From Pseudomonas paracarnis (GTDB taxonomy: Bacteria > Pseudomonadota > Gammaproteobacteria > Pseudomonadales > Pseudomonadaceae): 64,000 nucleotides of DNA. The notes below the pieces were generated by a model. It saw only the letters and a program-made list of their open reading frames with translations, made no database searches and was not told where the DNA came from. The stretch covers positions 1-64,000 of the forward strand of contig NZ_CAJFCN010000007.1 of assembly GCF_904063055.1 (NCBI RefSeq), read 5' to 3'. The translations under genes were made by a program, and so were the position numbers. This document shows, one piece after another, positions 47,629-60,586 of this stretch; positions within the stretch are counted from its first letter, which is position 1; the number at the start of each line of letters is the position of its first letter.

Positions 47629-48401
47629 AGCTCCACCTCCACCGACAGCGGCACATGGTCTGAGAGATGGGACCAAGGCCGAGTGGTGAGCACGCGCGGG
47701 TTGTGCACCGTCAAGTTACGCACATAAATGCGGTCCAGCGGCAGCAACGGCAGGCGTGCCGGGAAGGTGCGTGCCGGTTTGCCAAGGGTGTGCATGAACA
47801 CTTCCTGCAAACCGCTTTCGCTCAGGTCGGCTTTTTGCCGCCAGTCGTTGAAATCGCCAGCGACCACCAACGGCGCATCGGCGGGAATCTCGCTGATACG
47901 TTGTTCCAGCAAGCGCAATTGTTGTTGGCGATGCACCTCGCGTAAGCCCAGGTGGATGCAGATCGCGTGCACCTGCTGGCCGCTGCCCGGCAGGCGCAAC
48001 ACGCAATGCAGCAGGCCGCGGTTTTCATGGCCGCTTTGCGAAATGTCGAGGTTGTCGTAGCGGATGATCTGGAATTTCGACAGCAGTGCATTGCCATGGT
48101 CGCCATGGGGGTACACCGCATTGCGCCCATAGGCAAACTGCGGCCAGATGCTGTCGGCCAGGAACTCATACTGCGGCATTTTTGGCCAGTCGCTGTAGCG
48201 CTGGGGATGGCGTTCGTGAGTGCCATGGATCTCCTGCAAGAACACCATGTCGGCGCCCACGCTGCGCACCGCTTCACGCAGTTCGGGCAAGATGAAGCGG
48301 CGATTCAGTGCGGTGAAACCCTTGTGGATATTGACCGTCAGCACCGTGAAACGGGTGATGGCGGTGGTCGGCGGGGTGGGGATCAGCTCTGGATGCGTCA
48401 T
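47625..48401 (-). CDS. ybhP: Endonuclease/exonuclease/phosphatase family protein YbhP
   Basis: A 258-residue EEP-superfamily hydrolase. Metal-site signatures are TVNIHKG near residue 23, FLQEIHG near 55, GDFNDWR near 180 and the terminal SDHVPLSVE histidine. The substrate in this family ranges from DNA to phosphoesters and phospholipids; the clsB-ybhN context favours a lipid phosphoester. Start and stop each overlap a neighbour by four bases. Confidence 0.85.
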   Translation of the reverse strand: MTHPELIPTPPTTAITRFTVLTVNIHKGFTALNRRFILPELREAVRSVGADMVFLQEIHGTHERHPQRYSDWPKMPQYEFLADSIWPQFAYGRNAVYPHGDHGNALLSKFQIIRYDNLDISQSGHENRGLLHCVLRLPGSGQQVHAICIHLGLREVHRQQQLRLLEQRISEIPADAPLVVAGDFNDWRQKADLSESGLQEVFMHTLGKPARTFPARLPLLPLDRIYVRNLTVHNPRVLTTRPWSHLSDHVPLSVEVEL

Positions 48402-49324
48402 GGCAATACTCCTGGTTCCGGCAGTCGGCCAGGCTCGGTGAGCAGGTGTTCGTCCAGTCCGAAGCGTTGCAGCAATTGGCGTGCATCGAAGGGGGCGCGA
48501 ACTTTGATGTCGTTGTCGAAAAAACAGAACACATCGCGCTGTTTACGCCTGCGGGGTGTGTGGTGCGGGTCGACCAGGTGTGCATCGGCAGGCTGCTTGC
48601 CCTGGGCCCAGCGTTCGATGCGGTCACCCCAGCGCTGGAGCGCTTCGGCGCTATAACCACTGGCGTATAACTGCTTGTCGCCGTGCAAGCGCAGGTACAT
48701 GAAGTTGGCGGTCACGTCTTCCATGTACGGCCACTTGCCTGCGGTGTCCGCGACCACCAGGGCCACTCCGTGTTTATCCAGCATCTGGATGAACTCCGGT
48801 ACGGCAAAACTCATGTTGCGAATCTCCACGGCATGGCGCAAAGGTTTCTTGGCATAGGTCTTCATGCTCGCCTTGCCGTTCAGGCGTGGCTCATGCTGGC
48901 GGGCGAGGGCCGCCGCCTGTTGGGTATCGGTGGGTAATTGGGCCAGGAAGATTTCGAACAGCGTGGCGTCAAATTTGAAGCTGGGCGGAAACTGCCAGAG
49001 GATGGGGCCGAGTTTTTCTTTGAGTTCCAGCACCCCGGAAGCGAAGAAGTTCGCCATCGGCTTGTGCACGTCCCGCAGGCGCAGGATATGCGTGATGAAA
49101 CGGGGCGCCTTGACACTGAACAGGAAACCTTCGGGCGTATCGGCATACCACTCGGCATAGCGCTTGGGGGTTTGCAGCGCGTAGAACGAACCGTTGATTT
49201 CGATGCTGTTGACGGCGCGTGACGCAAACTGCAACTCGCGTTTCTGGGTCAGCCCTTCGGGGTAAAAGTCCCCGCGCCAGGGCGTGTAGCGCCAGCCGGA
49301 AATGCCGATGTGAATCGCCGCCAT
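48398..49324 (-). CDS. DUF72 domain-containing protein, YecE-like
   Basis: A 308-residue TIM-barrel-like protein of the DUF72 (YecE) family. Signatures are the start HIGISGWRYTPWRGDFYPEG, VNSIEINGSFYALQ, the WQFPPSF strand and YLRLHGDKQLYASGYS. No enzymatic activity is firmly established for the family. It is the first gene of an overlapping run with ybhP, clsB and ybhN (ATGA junctions), so it should be co-expressed with them. Confidence 0.87.
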   Translation of the reverse strand: MAAIHIGISGWRYTPWRGDFYPEGLTQKRELQFASRAVNSIEINGSFYALQTPKRYAEWYADTPEGFLFSVKAPRFITHILRLRDVHKPMANFFASGVLELKEKLGPILWQFPPSFKFDATLFEIFLAQLPTDTQQAAALARQHEPRLNGKASMKTYAKKPLRHAVEIRNMSFAVPEFIQMLDKHGVALVVADTAGKWPYMEDVTANFMYLRLHGDKQLYASGYSAEALQRWGDRIERWAQGKQPADAHLVDPHHTPRRRKQRDVFCFFDNDIKVRAPFDARQLLQRFGLDEHLLTEPGRLPEPGVLP

Positions 49325-49512
49325 GTTTACTCCCGTGGATGGTGGGTGAGGTGACCTCCGTTATGGGATGACTGCGCTATTTGGCTGAAAGTTTCCACAT
49401 TCCTACAGGCGGTACAGGGGGTGAAATGTGGGAGGGGCATTGCAAACGCAGGGAACGATAAGGGCCCAAGCTCGTCAGTTCCTTACAGACCCTGCTGAAG
49501 GAGCTTGCTGTT

Positions 49513-51603
49513 TTGCTGAATCCAAAGACTGCATTACTGCTCGTCGCGCTGCTGCTCTGCGGCAATGGCGCCCTGCAAGCCGCGGCAACGGCGCCCGCTG
49601 CCGAAACGCCGGCCAAGCCGGAACTGCTGGTAGAAGGCGGGCTGCTCGGGGCCATCAGTTCCAGCATCGACGACGTGCAGAACAAGCTCGACCTCGACCA
49701 GAACCTCATCGACGCCTGGCGCCTGCGTGCTGATCGCGCCGCGGACGAAGTAGGGCGCCTGGTAGACCAGACAGCCGCACGCTCGCCGTGGAGCGTGGCG
49801 GGCGATTTCCTGCTGTTGTCTGGGGTGTGGGTCGGTGCCTTTGCGGTCTTGACGATACTTGGGCGCCTGGTTGTGCAACGCTCGAGCCGCCGCCCATTCC
49901 TCGCGCGGCGCCAACGGCTGCAAGGCTTGCTGGGCTATGTAGTTCCCTACACGATTCCAGCGCTGATCTGCCTGCCGCTGACCCTTTATGTCAGTCACTT
50001 TTTACCCACGTCTGTCGGCCGAGCCCTGGCACTGTGTTTTGCCTACGCCACCAGTAGTGGCATCTTTTCCACCTCGCTGTTGCTGTGCGTCATTGTCATG
50101 TTCAACGTCGGCCACAAGCGACCTGCCGTGCAGATCATTCGTGACTATTGCCCCAAGCCGCTGTTCCTGATCGGCTTTCTCGCGGCCCTCAGCGATGCGC
50201 TGACCAGCCCGCAAATCGCTCGTCAGTTGGGCGGCAATATCACCAGCAGCATCGCCGTGTTTACCGGCCTGTTTGCCGCGGTCATCTTTGGCGTGCTGGT
50301 GGTACGCCTGCGGCGGCCGGTGGCCCATTTGATCCGCAATCGGCCACTGGCCCAGCGCCTCAAACATCCAGCATTGCAACAGTCGCTGCGGGTGTTTTCC
50401 GGGCTCTGGTACTGGCCGATTCTGTTGATGGTGCTGGTGTCGGCGGTCAACCTGATTGGCGCCGGTGACGACAACCAAGAGGCCCTGCGCTGCGCGTTGC
50501 TCACCACCTTGTTACTGATCGGCACGGTGTTTCTCAGCACCGTGCTGCAACACCTGTTCAAGTCCCGCAGCCAGGTATCGATCCAGCGCAGCAGTGCCTA
50601 CAAGGAACGCTTCCTGAGTTTGCTGCACGCAATTTTGCGTATCGTCATGGCCATCGCGTTTATCGAGATACTCGGGCGTATCTGGGGCGTTTCGCTGTTC
50701 GAATTCGCCCAGCGCAACTCGGTGGGCCGGGCCATCAGTGATTCCCTCAGCAGTATCGGCCTGATCCTGTTGGTGACCTGGCTGTTCTGGGTGGTGCTCG
50801 ACACTGCGATTCAGGAAGCCCTCAAACCACCGGTGAATAAACGCTCCAGTCGCCAGCCCAGCACCCGGGTCAAAACCATCCTGCCGCTGCTGCGCAATGC
50901 AGTGAAGATCATCCTGGTGGTGATCTGCGCGATTACCACCATGGCCAACCTGGGCATCAATGTCGCGCCTTTGCTGGCGGGCGCCGGGGTGGTGGGACTG
51001 GCGATCGGTTTCGGTTCCCAGCAATTGGTGCAGGACGTGATTACTGGCCTGTTCATCATTATCGAAGACACCCTGTCCATCGGCGATTGGGTGGTGCTCG
51101 ACTCTGGTCACGCCGGCACCGTGGAGGGCCTGACCATCCGCACCCTGCGCCTGCGTGACGGCAAGGGGTTTGTACATTCGGTGCCGTTCGGGCAGATCAA
51201 GGCGGTCACCAACCAGTCGCGTCAATTCGCCTACGCGTTCTTCTCGGTGCAGTTCACCTACGACACCGACGTAGACAAGGCCGTGGAGCTGATCCGCGAG
51301 GCCGGCCAGTCGATCCGCGACGATGTGTTCCTCAAGTACAACCTGCAAGGGCCGTTGGAGGTGTTCGGGGTGGACAAGATGGACCTCAATGGCGTGGTGC
51401 TCACCGCACAGTTCCGTACGGTGTCGGGTGGGCAATATGCGGTCAGCCGGGCGTTTAATCAACGGTTGAAAAAGCTTGTGGATAACTGTGATGAGGTGCA
51501 TTTTGCGCAGACTTATCCACAGCAGGTGTTGTTGCCTAAGCGTGTGGCGCAGGAGCATGAGCAGGACGCGGTGGTGGTGACGGAGCAGCCCAGGTCTCAA
51601 TGA
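49513..51603 (+). CDS. MscS-family mechanosensitive channel (YbiO-type)
   Basis: A 696-residue channel with a signal peptide (about 1-24), a short periplasmic region, about eleven hydrophobic segments, and the MscS pore helix and beta domain (GAGVVGLAIGFGSQQLVQDVITGLFIIIEDT is the family signature, then GDWVVLDSGHAGTVEGL). It should open under membrane tension to release solutes. The start is TTG at 49513 with AAGGAG ten bases upstream; no closer ATG gives a signal peptide. The C-terminal tail is charged. Confidence 0.85.
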   Translation: MLNPKTALLLVALLLCGNGALQAAATAPAAETPAKPELLVEGGLLGAISSSIDDVQNKLDLDQNLIDAWRLRADRAADEVGRLVDQTAARSPWSVAGDFLLLSGVWVGAFAVLTILGRLVVQRSSRRPFLARRQRLQGLLGYVVPYTIPALICLPLTLYVSHFLPTSVGRALALCFAYATSSGIFSTSLLLCVIVMFNVGHKRPAVQIIRDYCPKPLFLIGFLAALSDALTSPQIARQLGGNITSSIAVFTGLFAAVIFGVLVVRLRRPVAHLIRNRPLAQRLKHPALQQSLRVFSGLWYWPILLMVLVSAVNLIGAGDDNQEALRCALLTTLLLIGTVFLSTVLQHLFKSRSQVSIQRSSAYKERFLSLLHAILRIVMAIAFIEILGRIWGVSLFEFAQRNSVGRAISDSLSSIGLILLVTWLFWVVLDTAIQEALKPPVNKRSSRQPSTRVKTILPLLRNAVKIILVVICAITTMANLGINVAPLLAGAGVVGLAIGFGSQQLVQDVITGLFIIIEDTLSIGDWVVLDSGHAGTVEGLTIRTLRLRDGKGFVHSVPFGQIKAVTNQSRQFAYAFFSVQFTYDTDVDKAVELIREAGQSIRDDVFLKYNLQGPLEVFGVDKMDLNGVVLTAQFRTVSGGQYAVSRAFNQRLKKLVDNCDEVHFAQTYPQQVLLPKRVAQEHEQDAVVVTEQPRSQ

Positions 51604-51617
51604 TGAGGCCCTCAAGG

Positions 51618-55865
<4,248 letters not shown>

Positions 55866-56031
55866 TCACCCTATATGCAACCGGCGGGGCCAAGTTGCAA
55901 CCCCGCACTTTATCCGTGACGGTTGCGCTACAAACCCGCAAAATGCAACGATTCTGGCAACTACCTACGGCAAGGCGCACATGCCTGTCGTTAATAACCA
56001 TCGTTCCAAACAGACCGGGCCTGCTCAATCT

Positions 56032-56916
56032 ATGCGAATGCGCCTTATGTTACTGGGCGGCGGGAATGCCCTCGGGCAGGCGCTGATTCGCCTCGGTGCG
56101 GAGGAAGACATCGGTTTCCTCGCCCCCAAACCGCCCCAAGACGGCTGGGATGCCGCAAGCCTCACCCAATTGCTCGACGACACCCGTCCCGATGCGTTGA
56201 TCAACCTCGCCTACTATTTCGACTGGTTCCAGGCCGAAGCCGTAAGCGAAACCCGCCTGGCCGGCCAGGAATTCGCCATCGAGCGCCTGGCCGAACTGTG
56301 CCAGCACCACAGCATCACCCTGCTGCAACCGTCCAGCTATCGTGTGTTCGATGGCTCCCGCGCCACGGCCTACAGCGAGAAAGACGAGCCGGTGCCCCTG
56401 GGCCTGCGCGGCCAGGCGTTGTGGCGTATCGAACAAAGCGTGCGCGCTACGTGCCCGCAGCATGTGCTGCTGCGGTTTGGCTGGCTGCTCGATGACAGCG
56501 TCGACGGCACCCTCGGGCGTTTCCTGGCCCGGGCCGAGAAACCCGATGAGTTACTGATGGCGGACGACCGGCGCGGCAATCCGACGCCGGTGGACGATGC
56601 GGCGCGGGTGATCATCTCGGTGCTCAAGCAACTCGATTGCGCCGCGCCGCTGTGGGGCACTTACCATTACGCCGGCCACGAGGCGACTACCCCGCTGGCG
56701 CTGGGGCAGGCGATTCTGACTGAAGCGCGCAACTTCCATCCGTTGGCCATCGAGTCCCCCACCGCCCAGGCCCACGCGGCGCGGCCGGACGCGGCAGAAG
56801 AACCGCAGCACGCGGTGTTGGCCTGCAAGAAAATCCTGCATACCTTCGGCATCAAGCCCAGGGCATGGCGGGCAGGCTTGCCGGCGCTTCTGGATCGCTT
56901 CTACCGCCATAGCTGA
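56032..56916 (+). CDS. RmlD-like sugar-nucleotide-binding protein with lost catalytic motif
   Basis: A 294-residue Rossmann-fold protein resembling RmlD (dTDP-4-dehydrorhamnose reductase). The NAD(P) loop is LLGGGNALGQAL, and PSSYRVFDG and GNPTPVDDAARVI match RmlD landmarks. The YxxxK catalytic pair is missing: the expected position reads PLGLRGQALWRIE. It may therefore bind a nucleotide without reductase activity. The start is uncertain: 56032 gives MRMRLMLLGGG; an ATG at 55981, 6 bases after AAGG, would add 17 residues. Confidence 0.75.
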   Translation: MRMRLMLLGGGNALGQALIRLGAEEDIGFLAPKPPQDGWDAASLTQLLDDTRPDALINLAYYFDWFQAEAVSETRLAGQEFAIERLAELCQHHSITLLQPSSYRVFDGSRATAYSEKDEPVPLGLRGQALWRIEQSVRATCPQHVLLRFGWLLDDSVDGTLGRFLARAEKPDELLMADDRRGNPTPVDDAARVIISVLKQLDCAAPLWGTYHYAGHEATTPLALGQAILTEARNFHPLAIESPTAQAHAARPDAAEEPQHAVLACKKILHTFGIKPRAWRAGLPALLDRFYRHS

Positions 56917-56930
56917 CACCCCAAAACCAA

Positions 56931-57053
56931 AAGTGGGAGGGGGACTTATGTGGGAGCTGGCTTGCCTGCGATAGCATCACCTGGGTATCACTGATACACC
57001 GTGGTGTCTGCATCGCGGGCAAGCCCGGCTCCCACATAAGCCCCCTCCCACTT
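56931..57053. repeat. Nested REP/REPIN cluster
   Basis: Outer arms AAGTGGGAGGGGG and CCCCCTCCCACTT enclose inner arms GTGGGAGCTGGCTTGCCTGC and GCGGGCAAGCCCGGCTCCCA. Two REP families thus appear nested in one palindrome between convergent genes. Confidence 0.87.
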
Positions 57054-57081
57054 GGGTTATGCGGTGTGGCGTAAACGGGAC

Positions 57082-57780
57082 TTAGAACTTGTAGCCGATA
57101 CCCACCATGTAAACCATCGGGTCTACATCCACATTGACCTTGGCCCGAGTGCCCTGGCCCAGCGCGTTGTTATCCACAGTCGCCTTGGTGCTGATGTCGA
57201 TGTAGCGCGCCTGGGCGTTGATCATCCACTTGTCGTTGATCATGTAGTCGGCGCCGATCTGTGCAGCCCAACCCCAGGAGTTCTCGGCCTTGAAGTTGCT
57301 GAAGCCGGCCTGTTCGGCGCGGCTGCCCACGTGCTCGTCGTAGATCCAGGTGTAGTTGATACCGGCGCCCACATACGGCTGGAACGCGGACTTGTGGTCC
57401 AGCGGGTAGTACACGACGCTCAAGGTCGGCGGCAGGTGTTTCAGCGTGCCGAGCTTGCCGTTGGCGGCGCCGAGGGCGGTGTTCTTGATCTTCACGTCAT
57501 GCTCGAACGGCGTGGCCGCAAGCAATTCGATGCCGACGTGGTCGGTGATCATGTAGGCGAAGTTCAAGCCCAATTGGGTGTCGCTGCTCATGGTCGCCTT
57601 GCCGCCCAGGTTGGTACCGGCCAATGGGCCCTGGTCAACCTTGACGCTGCTGCTGTCGGCCTTCGGGTTCACGGTAATTGCACCGGCGCGAACCAGAATG
57701 TCGCCCGCCTGGTGAGCGTGGGCGACGGGGGCGACGAGGGCGAGCGCGAAGAGGGACGCGCCGAGCAGAGACTTGTTCAT
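57082..57780 (-). CDS. oprG: Outer membrane protein OprG (OmpW family)
   Basis: OprG is an eight-stranded beta-barrel that admits small hydrophobic or amino-acid solutes. The 232-residue protein has a cleavable signal peptide ending near HAHQAG, the HQAGDILVRAGAITV start of the mature protein, and the terminal aromatic residue (MVYMVGIGYKF) that directs barrel assembly. Length equals the P. aeruginosa protein. In P. aeruginosa oprG is next to the same zinc-linked ABC genes (PA4063-PA4066). Confidence 0.92.
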   Translation of the reverse strand: MNKSLLGASLFALALVAPVAHAHQAGDILVRAGAITVNPKADSSSVKVDQGPLAGTNLGGKATMSSDTQLGLNFAYMITDHVGIELLAATPFEHDVKIKNTALGAANGKLGTLKHLPPTLSVVYYPLDHKSAFQPYVGAGINYTWIYDEHVGSRAEQAGFSNFKAENSWGWAAQIGADYMINDKWMINAQARYIDISTKATVDNNALGQGTRAKVNVDVDPMVYMVGIGYKF

Positions 57781-57865
57781 GGGAGCTCCAAAGGACGTTT
57801 AAAAGTTGTACGTCCAATGGTAAAGATCGTTCCGTTCGGTCTTTTGACTCAGCTCAATGAAAGGG

Positions 57866-57891
57866 TGATCAGTCACTTTCGGCACTGATCA
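57866..57891 (-). promoter_or_regulatory. Inverted repeat upstream of oprG, candidate operator
   Basis: TGATCAGT and ACTGATCA are perfect 8-bp inverted halves separated by ten bases, 86-111 bp ahead of the oprG ATG. It does not fit the Anr/FNR site TTGAT-N4-ATCAA, so the binding factor is unknown. A hairpin at the end of the upstream transcript is the alternative. Confidence 0.4.
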
Positions 57892-57927
57892 AAACCTGTG
57901 GGAGCTTCAGTGTGTTGCTGGTGGGGG

Positions 57928-58449
57928 TTATTCCTCCAGCTCGTACATATAAATCTTCTGGGCATCCATCTGGTAACCGGCATCGGCCAATTCGCTGGAC
58001 GATGGCTTGACCTGCATCGCGCCTTCGATCCAGTACGGTTGATACAGCTCATCGAGCTTCACCCCCACCTCGCTTTTCACATGCACGATCTGGTTCGACG
58101 GCGGTGGCGGCACATGGATACAGGCGCCGAAATACGGCACCAGCAGAAACTCCGTGGTGCGGCCTTCTTCGCTGACTTCCAGCGGCACGATATACCCCGG
58201 CAAGCGAATGTGCTGGCCGTCCAGGCTCTGCACTACCGGCGCGTTGGGCAGGTCCTGCTTGGCTGCGGGCGCGGCCTCGACGGACAAGGCATCGGCCATG
58301 TTCGACAGGTCGTGCAGCGGCTTCATATTGGGCACTTCCGGCGGCGCATCCGGCGGGATCATCTCCTGCCAGGACAAATCCTTGGGCTGTTCATCCGCCC
58401 ACACCGGAACGGCCGTCAGCAGCAACAGGGCAAACAGGGCACGACGCAT
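57928..58449 (-). CDS. DUF3299 periplasmic protein of the zinc-linked ABC operon
   Basis: A 173-residue protein with a signal peptide (about 1-19, MRRALFALLLLTAVPVWA) and the DUF3299 core (LPGYIVPLEV, LLVPYFGACIHVPPPPSNQIVHV) whose cysteine and histidine could hold a metal. The ATG at 58449 has GAGGAAGG six bases upstream; longer frames overlap the permease. It is the last of four genes, matching PA4066 of P. aeruginosa, which I recall as zinc-starvation induced. Confidence 0.87.
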   Translation of the reverse strand: MRRALFALLLLTAVPVWADEQPKDLSWQEMIPPDAPPEVPNMKPLHDLSNMADALSVEAAPAAKQDLPNAPVVQSLDGQHIRLPGYIVPLEVSEEGRTTEFLLVPYFGACIHVPPPPSNQIVHVKSEVGVKLDELYQPYWIEGAMQVKPSSSELADAGYQMDAQKIYMYELEE

Positions 58450-58460
58450 CGGAGCCTTCC

Positions 58461-59726
58461 TCATAAACGGATGGACAGGCCATCGGCCAAAGATTGTCGA
58501 TAGGCGCGCCACGCGGGCACGCTGCCCATCAACAGGGCGGCTGCCAGGATACCGGCGAGCAACGTCCATTCATATTCGCTCGGCCACGACATCGGCAGGT
58601 CCAGGCCGTAGTTGGCCTGCAAATAACCCCGTGATGCGGCTATGCACAGGTACAGCAACCCCAGGCCCGCCAACACGCCAGACAAGGCCAGGGCAAAGGC
58701 TTCGAAGATCAGCAGCGTTGCGATGTGCCAAGGCCGCGCACCCACCGACCGCAGGATCGCCATCTCGCGGCGACGCTCGTTAAGGCTGGTGAGGATCGCC
58801 GTTAGCATGCCGATCAAACCGGTCAGCACCACAAACAGCGAAATCACGAACAAGGCTTTTTCGGCGGTGCCCATCATGCTCCACAGCTCTTGCAACGCCA
58901 CGCCTGGCAGGATCGCCAGCATTGGCTCGCCACGGAATTCATTGATCTCTCTTTGCAAGGCAAAGGTGGAAATCTTGTTGTTCAGGCCGAGCATGAACGC
59001 GGTAATGGCTTGCGGCGTCAGGTCCATATTGCGGGCCTGGTCGGCACTGATGCGGCCTTTGCCCTGGGCCGGCACGCCGTTGTGCCAGTCGATATGAATC
59101 GCTTCCATGCCGCCGAGGCTGATATGCAGCGTGCGGTCCACCGGCGTGCCGGTACGCTTGAGAATGCCCACCACCGTAAACGGCTTGTCGTCATGCTTGA
59201 CCAGGCTGACCACCGCCACGCCGTGGGCCAGCACCAGCTTGTCACCGAGCTTGTAATGCAGGGCGTCGGCCACTTCGGCGCCGAGCACCACTTCGAATGG
59301 GTCGGTGGCGAAGGCGCGGCCGCTGGCCAGCGCGAGGTTTTGCTTTCGCCCGTACTGGTAGTGCTCGAAATAGGATTCGTTGGTGCCCATCACCCGGTAG
59401 CCGCGATGGGAGTCGCCGAGTGAAATGGGAATCGCCCATTTCACTTGAGGGCTGGCGGCGAAGTGCTCGTAGCTGTCCCAACGGATGTTGTTGGTAGCGT
59501 TGCCGATGCGGAACACCGAGTACAGCAGCAGGTTGACCGAGCCGGAGCGGGCACCGACGATCAGGTCGGTACCGCTGATGGTGCTGGCGAAACTGTTGCG
59601 CGCCTCGACGCGCACACGCTCCACCGCGAGCAGCAAGCAGACGGAAAGCGCGATGGCAAACGCAGTGAGGATCGCGGTGAAGCGGCGGTTAGCCAGACTG
59701 GCCATGGCTAGACGGAACAGATACAT
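58461..59726 (-). CDS. FtsX/MacB-type ABC transporter permease
   Basis: A 421-residue permease with an N-terminal membrane segment (about 16-36), a periplasmic MacB-like domain, and three C-terminal segments (about 290-420) containing the FtsX signature LTAILTSLNERRREMAILRSVGARP. Such permeases move substrates between periplasm and outer membrane or extract lipoproteins rather than import metals. Its start is one base from the ATPase stop, so the two form one transporter. Confidence 0.9.
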   Translation of the reverse strand: MYLFRLAMASLANRRFTAILTAFAIALSVCLLLAVERVRVEARNSFASTISGTDLIVGARSGSVNLLLYSVFRIGNATNNIRWDSYEHFAASPQVKWAIPISLGDSHRGYRVMGTNESYFEHYQYGRKQNLALASGRAFATDPFEVVLGAEVADALHYKLGDKLVLAHGVAVVSLVKHDDKPFTVVGILKRTGTPVDRTLHISLGGMEAIHIDWHNGVPAQGKGRISADQARNMDLTPQAITAFMLGLNNKISTFALQREINEFRGEPMLAILPGVALQELWSMMGTAEKALFVISLFVVLTGLIGMLTAILTSLNERRREMAILRSVGARPWHIATLLIFEAFALALSGVLAGLGLLYLCIAASRGYLQANYGLDLPMSWPSEYEWTLLAGILAAALLMGSVPAWRAYRQSLADGLSIRL

Positions 59727-59727
59727 C

Positions 59728-60438
59728 TCAAACCTCTGCGGGCATGGCGGCGCGATTGAGTTCGGCCAGCGACAGGTTGCGGTCGAACAGCGGCGCCAGG
59801 CTCTGGTCATGGCTGACAAACAACAGGCTGGCGCCCGCTTCGCGGCATTCTGCGAACAGCAACTGCAGGAAGGCTTCGCGGGCGTCGTAGTCCAGGGCCG
59901 AGGTGGGTTCGTCGGCAATCACCAGTTCTGGCTGGCCGATCAGCGCTCGGGCAGCGGCCACCCGTTGTTGCTGGCCAATGGACAGCGAATCGGCGCGGCG
60001 TTCCAGCAGGCTCGGGTCCTTCAAACCCAGGTGCGCTAGCAAGGCCGCGGCGGCCTGGTCGACACTGCCGTGGCGCTGTTTGGCCCGTTGCGCGCGCAGC
60101 TTGGAAAAGTGGCAAGGCAGCTCGACGTTTTCGCGTACCGACAGAAACGGCAGCAAGTTGAACTGCTGGAAGATATAACCAGTGTGGTCCACACGGAAAC
60201 GGTCACGAGCGCCGGCCGAGAGTTCGGTCAACTCCTGGCCGAGCAGGCGGATGCTGCCTTGGCTGGGTTTCTGCACGCCTCCCAACAGCCCGAGCAAAGT
60301 GGTCTTGCCACTGCCGCTCGGGCCCTTGAGGAACAGGGTTTCCCCGGGTTCCAGGCGGAACGCGGGGATGTCCAGCAACCGCGGGTGCCCGGGCCAGTTG
60401 AAGCCCAGGTCGGACAGTTCGATTAACGCTTGAGTCAT
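59728..60438 (-). CDS. ABC transporter ATP-binding protein of the zinc-linked operon
   Basis: A 236-residue ATPase of the MacB/LolD group. Walker A is GPSGSGKTT (39-47), Walker B with switch is LVIADEPTSALD, and the signature is LSIGQQQR rather than LSGGQ, a change seen in this subfamily. The D-loop and the H-switch (FVSHDQ) are intact. It partners the next gene and corresponds to PA4064. Confidence 0.9.
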   Translation of the reverse strand: MTQALIELSDLGFNWPGHPRLLDIPAFRLEPGETLFLKGPSGSGKTTLLGLLGGVQKPSQGSIRLLGQELTELSAGARDRFRVDHTGYIFQQFNLLPFLSVRENVELPCHFSKLRAQRAKQRHGSVDQAAAALLAHLGLKDPSLLERRADSLSIGQQQRVAAARALIGQPELVIADEPTSALDYDAREAFLQLLFAECREAGASLLFVSHDQSLAPLFDRNLSLAELNRAAMPAEV

Positions 60439-60481
60439 GGGAAGTCAGTGTCGCCTGGTAGTCGAAAATGGCGCCGATCCA

Positions 60482-60570
60482 CTGTGGGAGCTGGCTTGCC
60501 TGCGATGGCATCGCTACGGTGTGCCTGCTGCACCGCATCGCCTGTATCGCAGGCAAGCCAGCTCCCACAG
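60482..60570. repeat. REP pair (REPIN) inside the zinc-linked operon
   Basis: Arms CTGTGGGAGCTGGCTTGCCT and AGGCAAGCCAGCTCCCACAG are exact complements, extending to ATCGC next to a 39-base loop. It sits between the DUF2796 and ATPase genes, so it may stabilise or divide their mRNA. Confidence 0.9.
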
Positions 60571-60586
60571 GGACTGTGCTTTCAAG

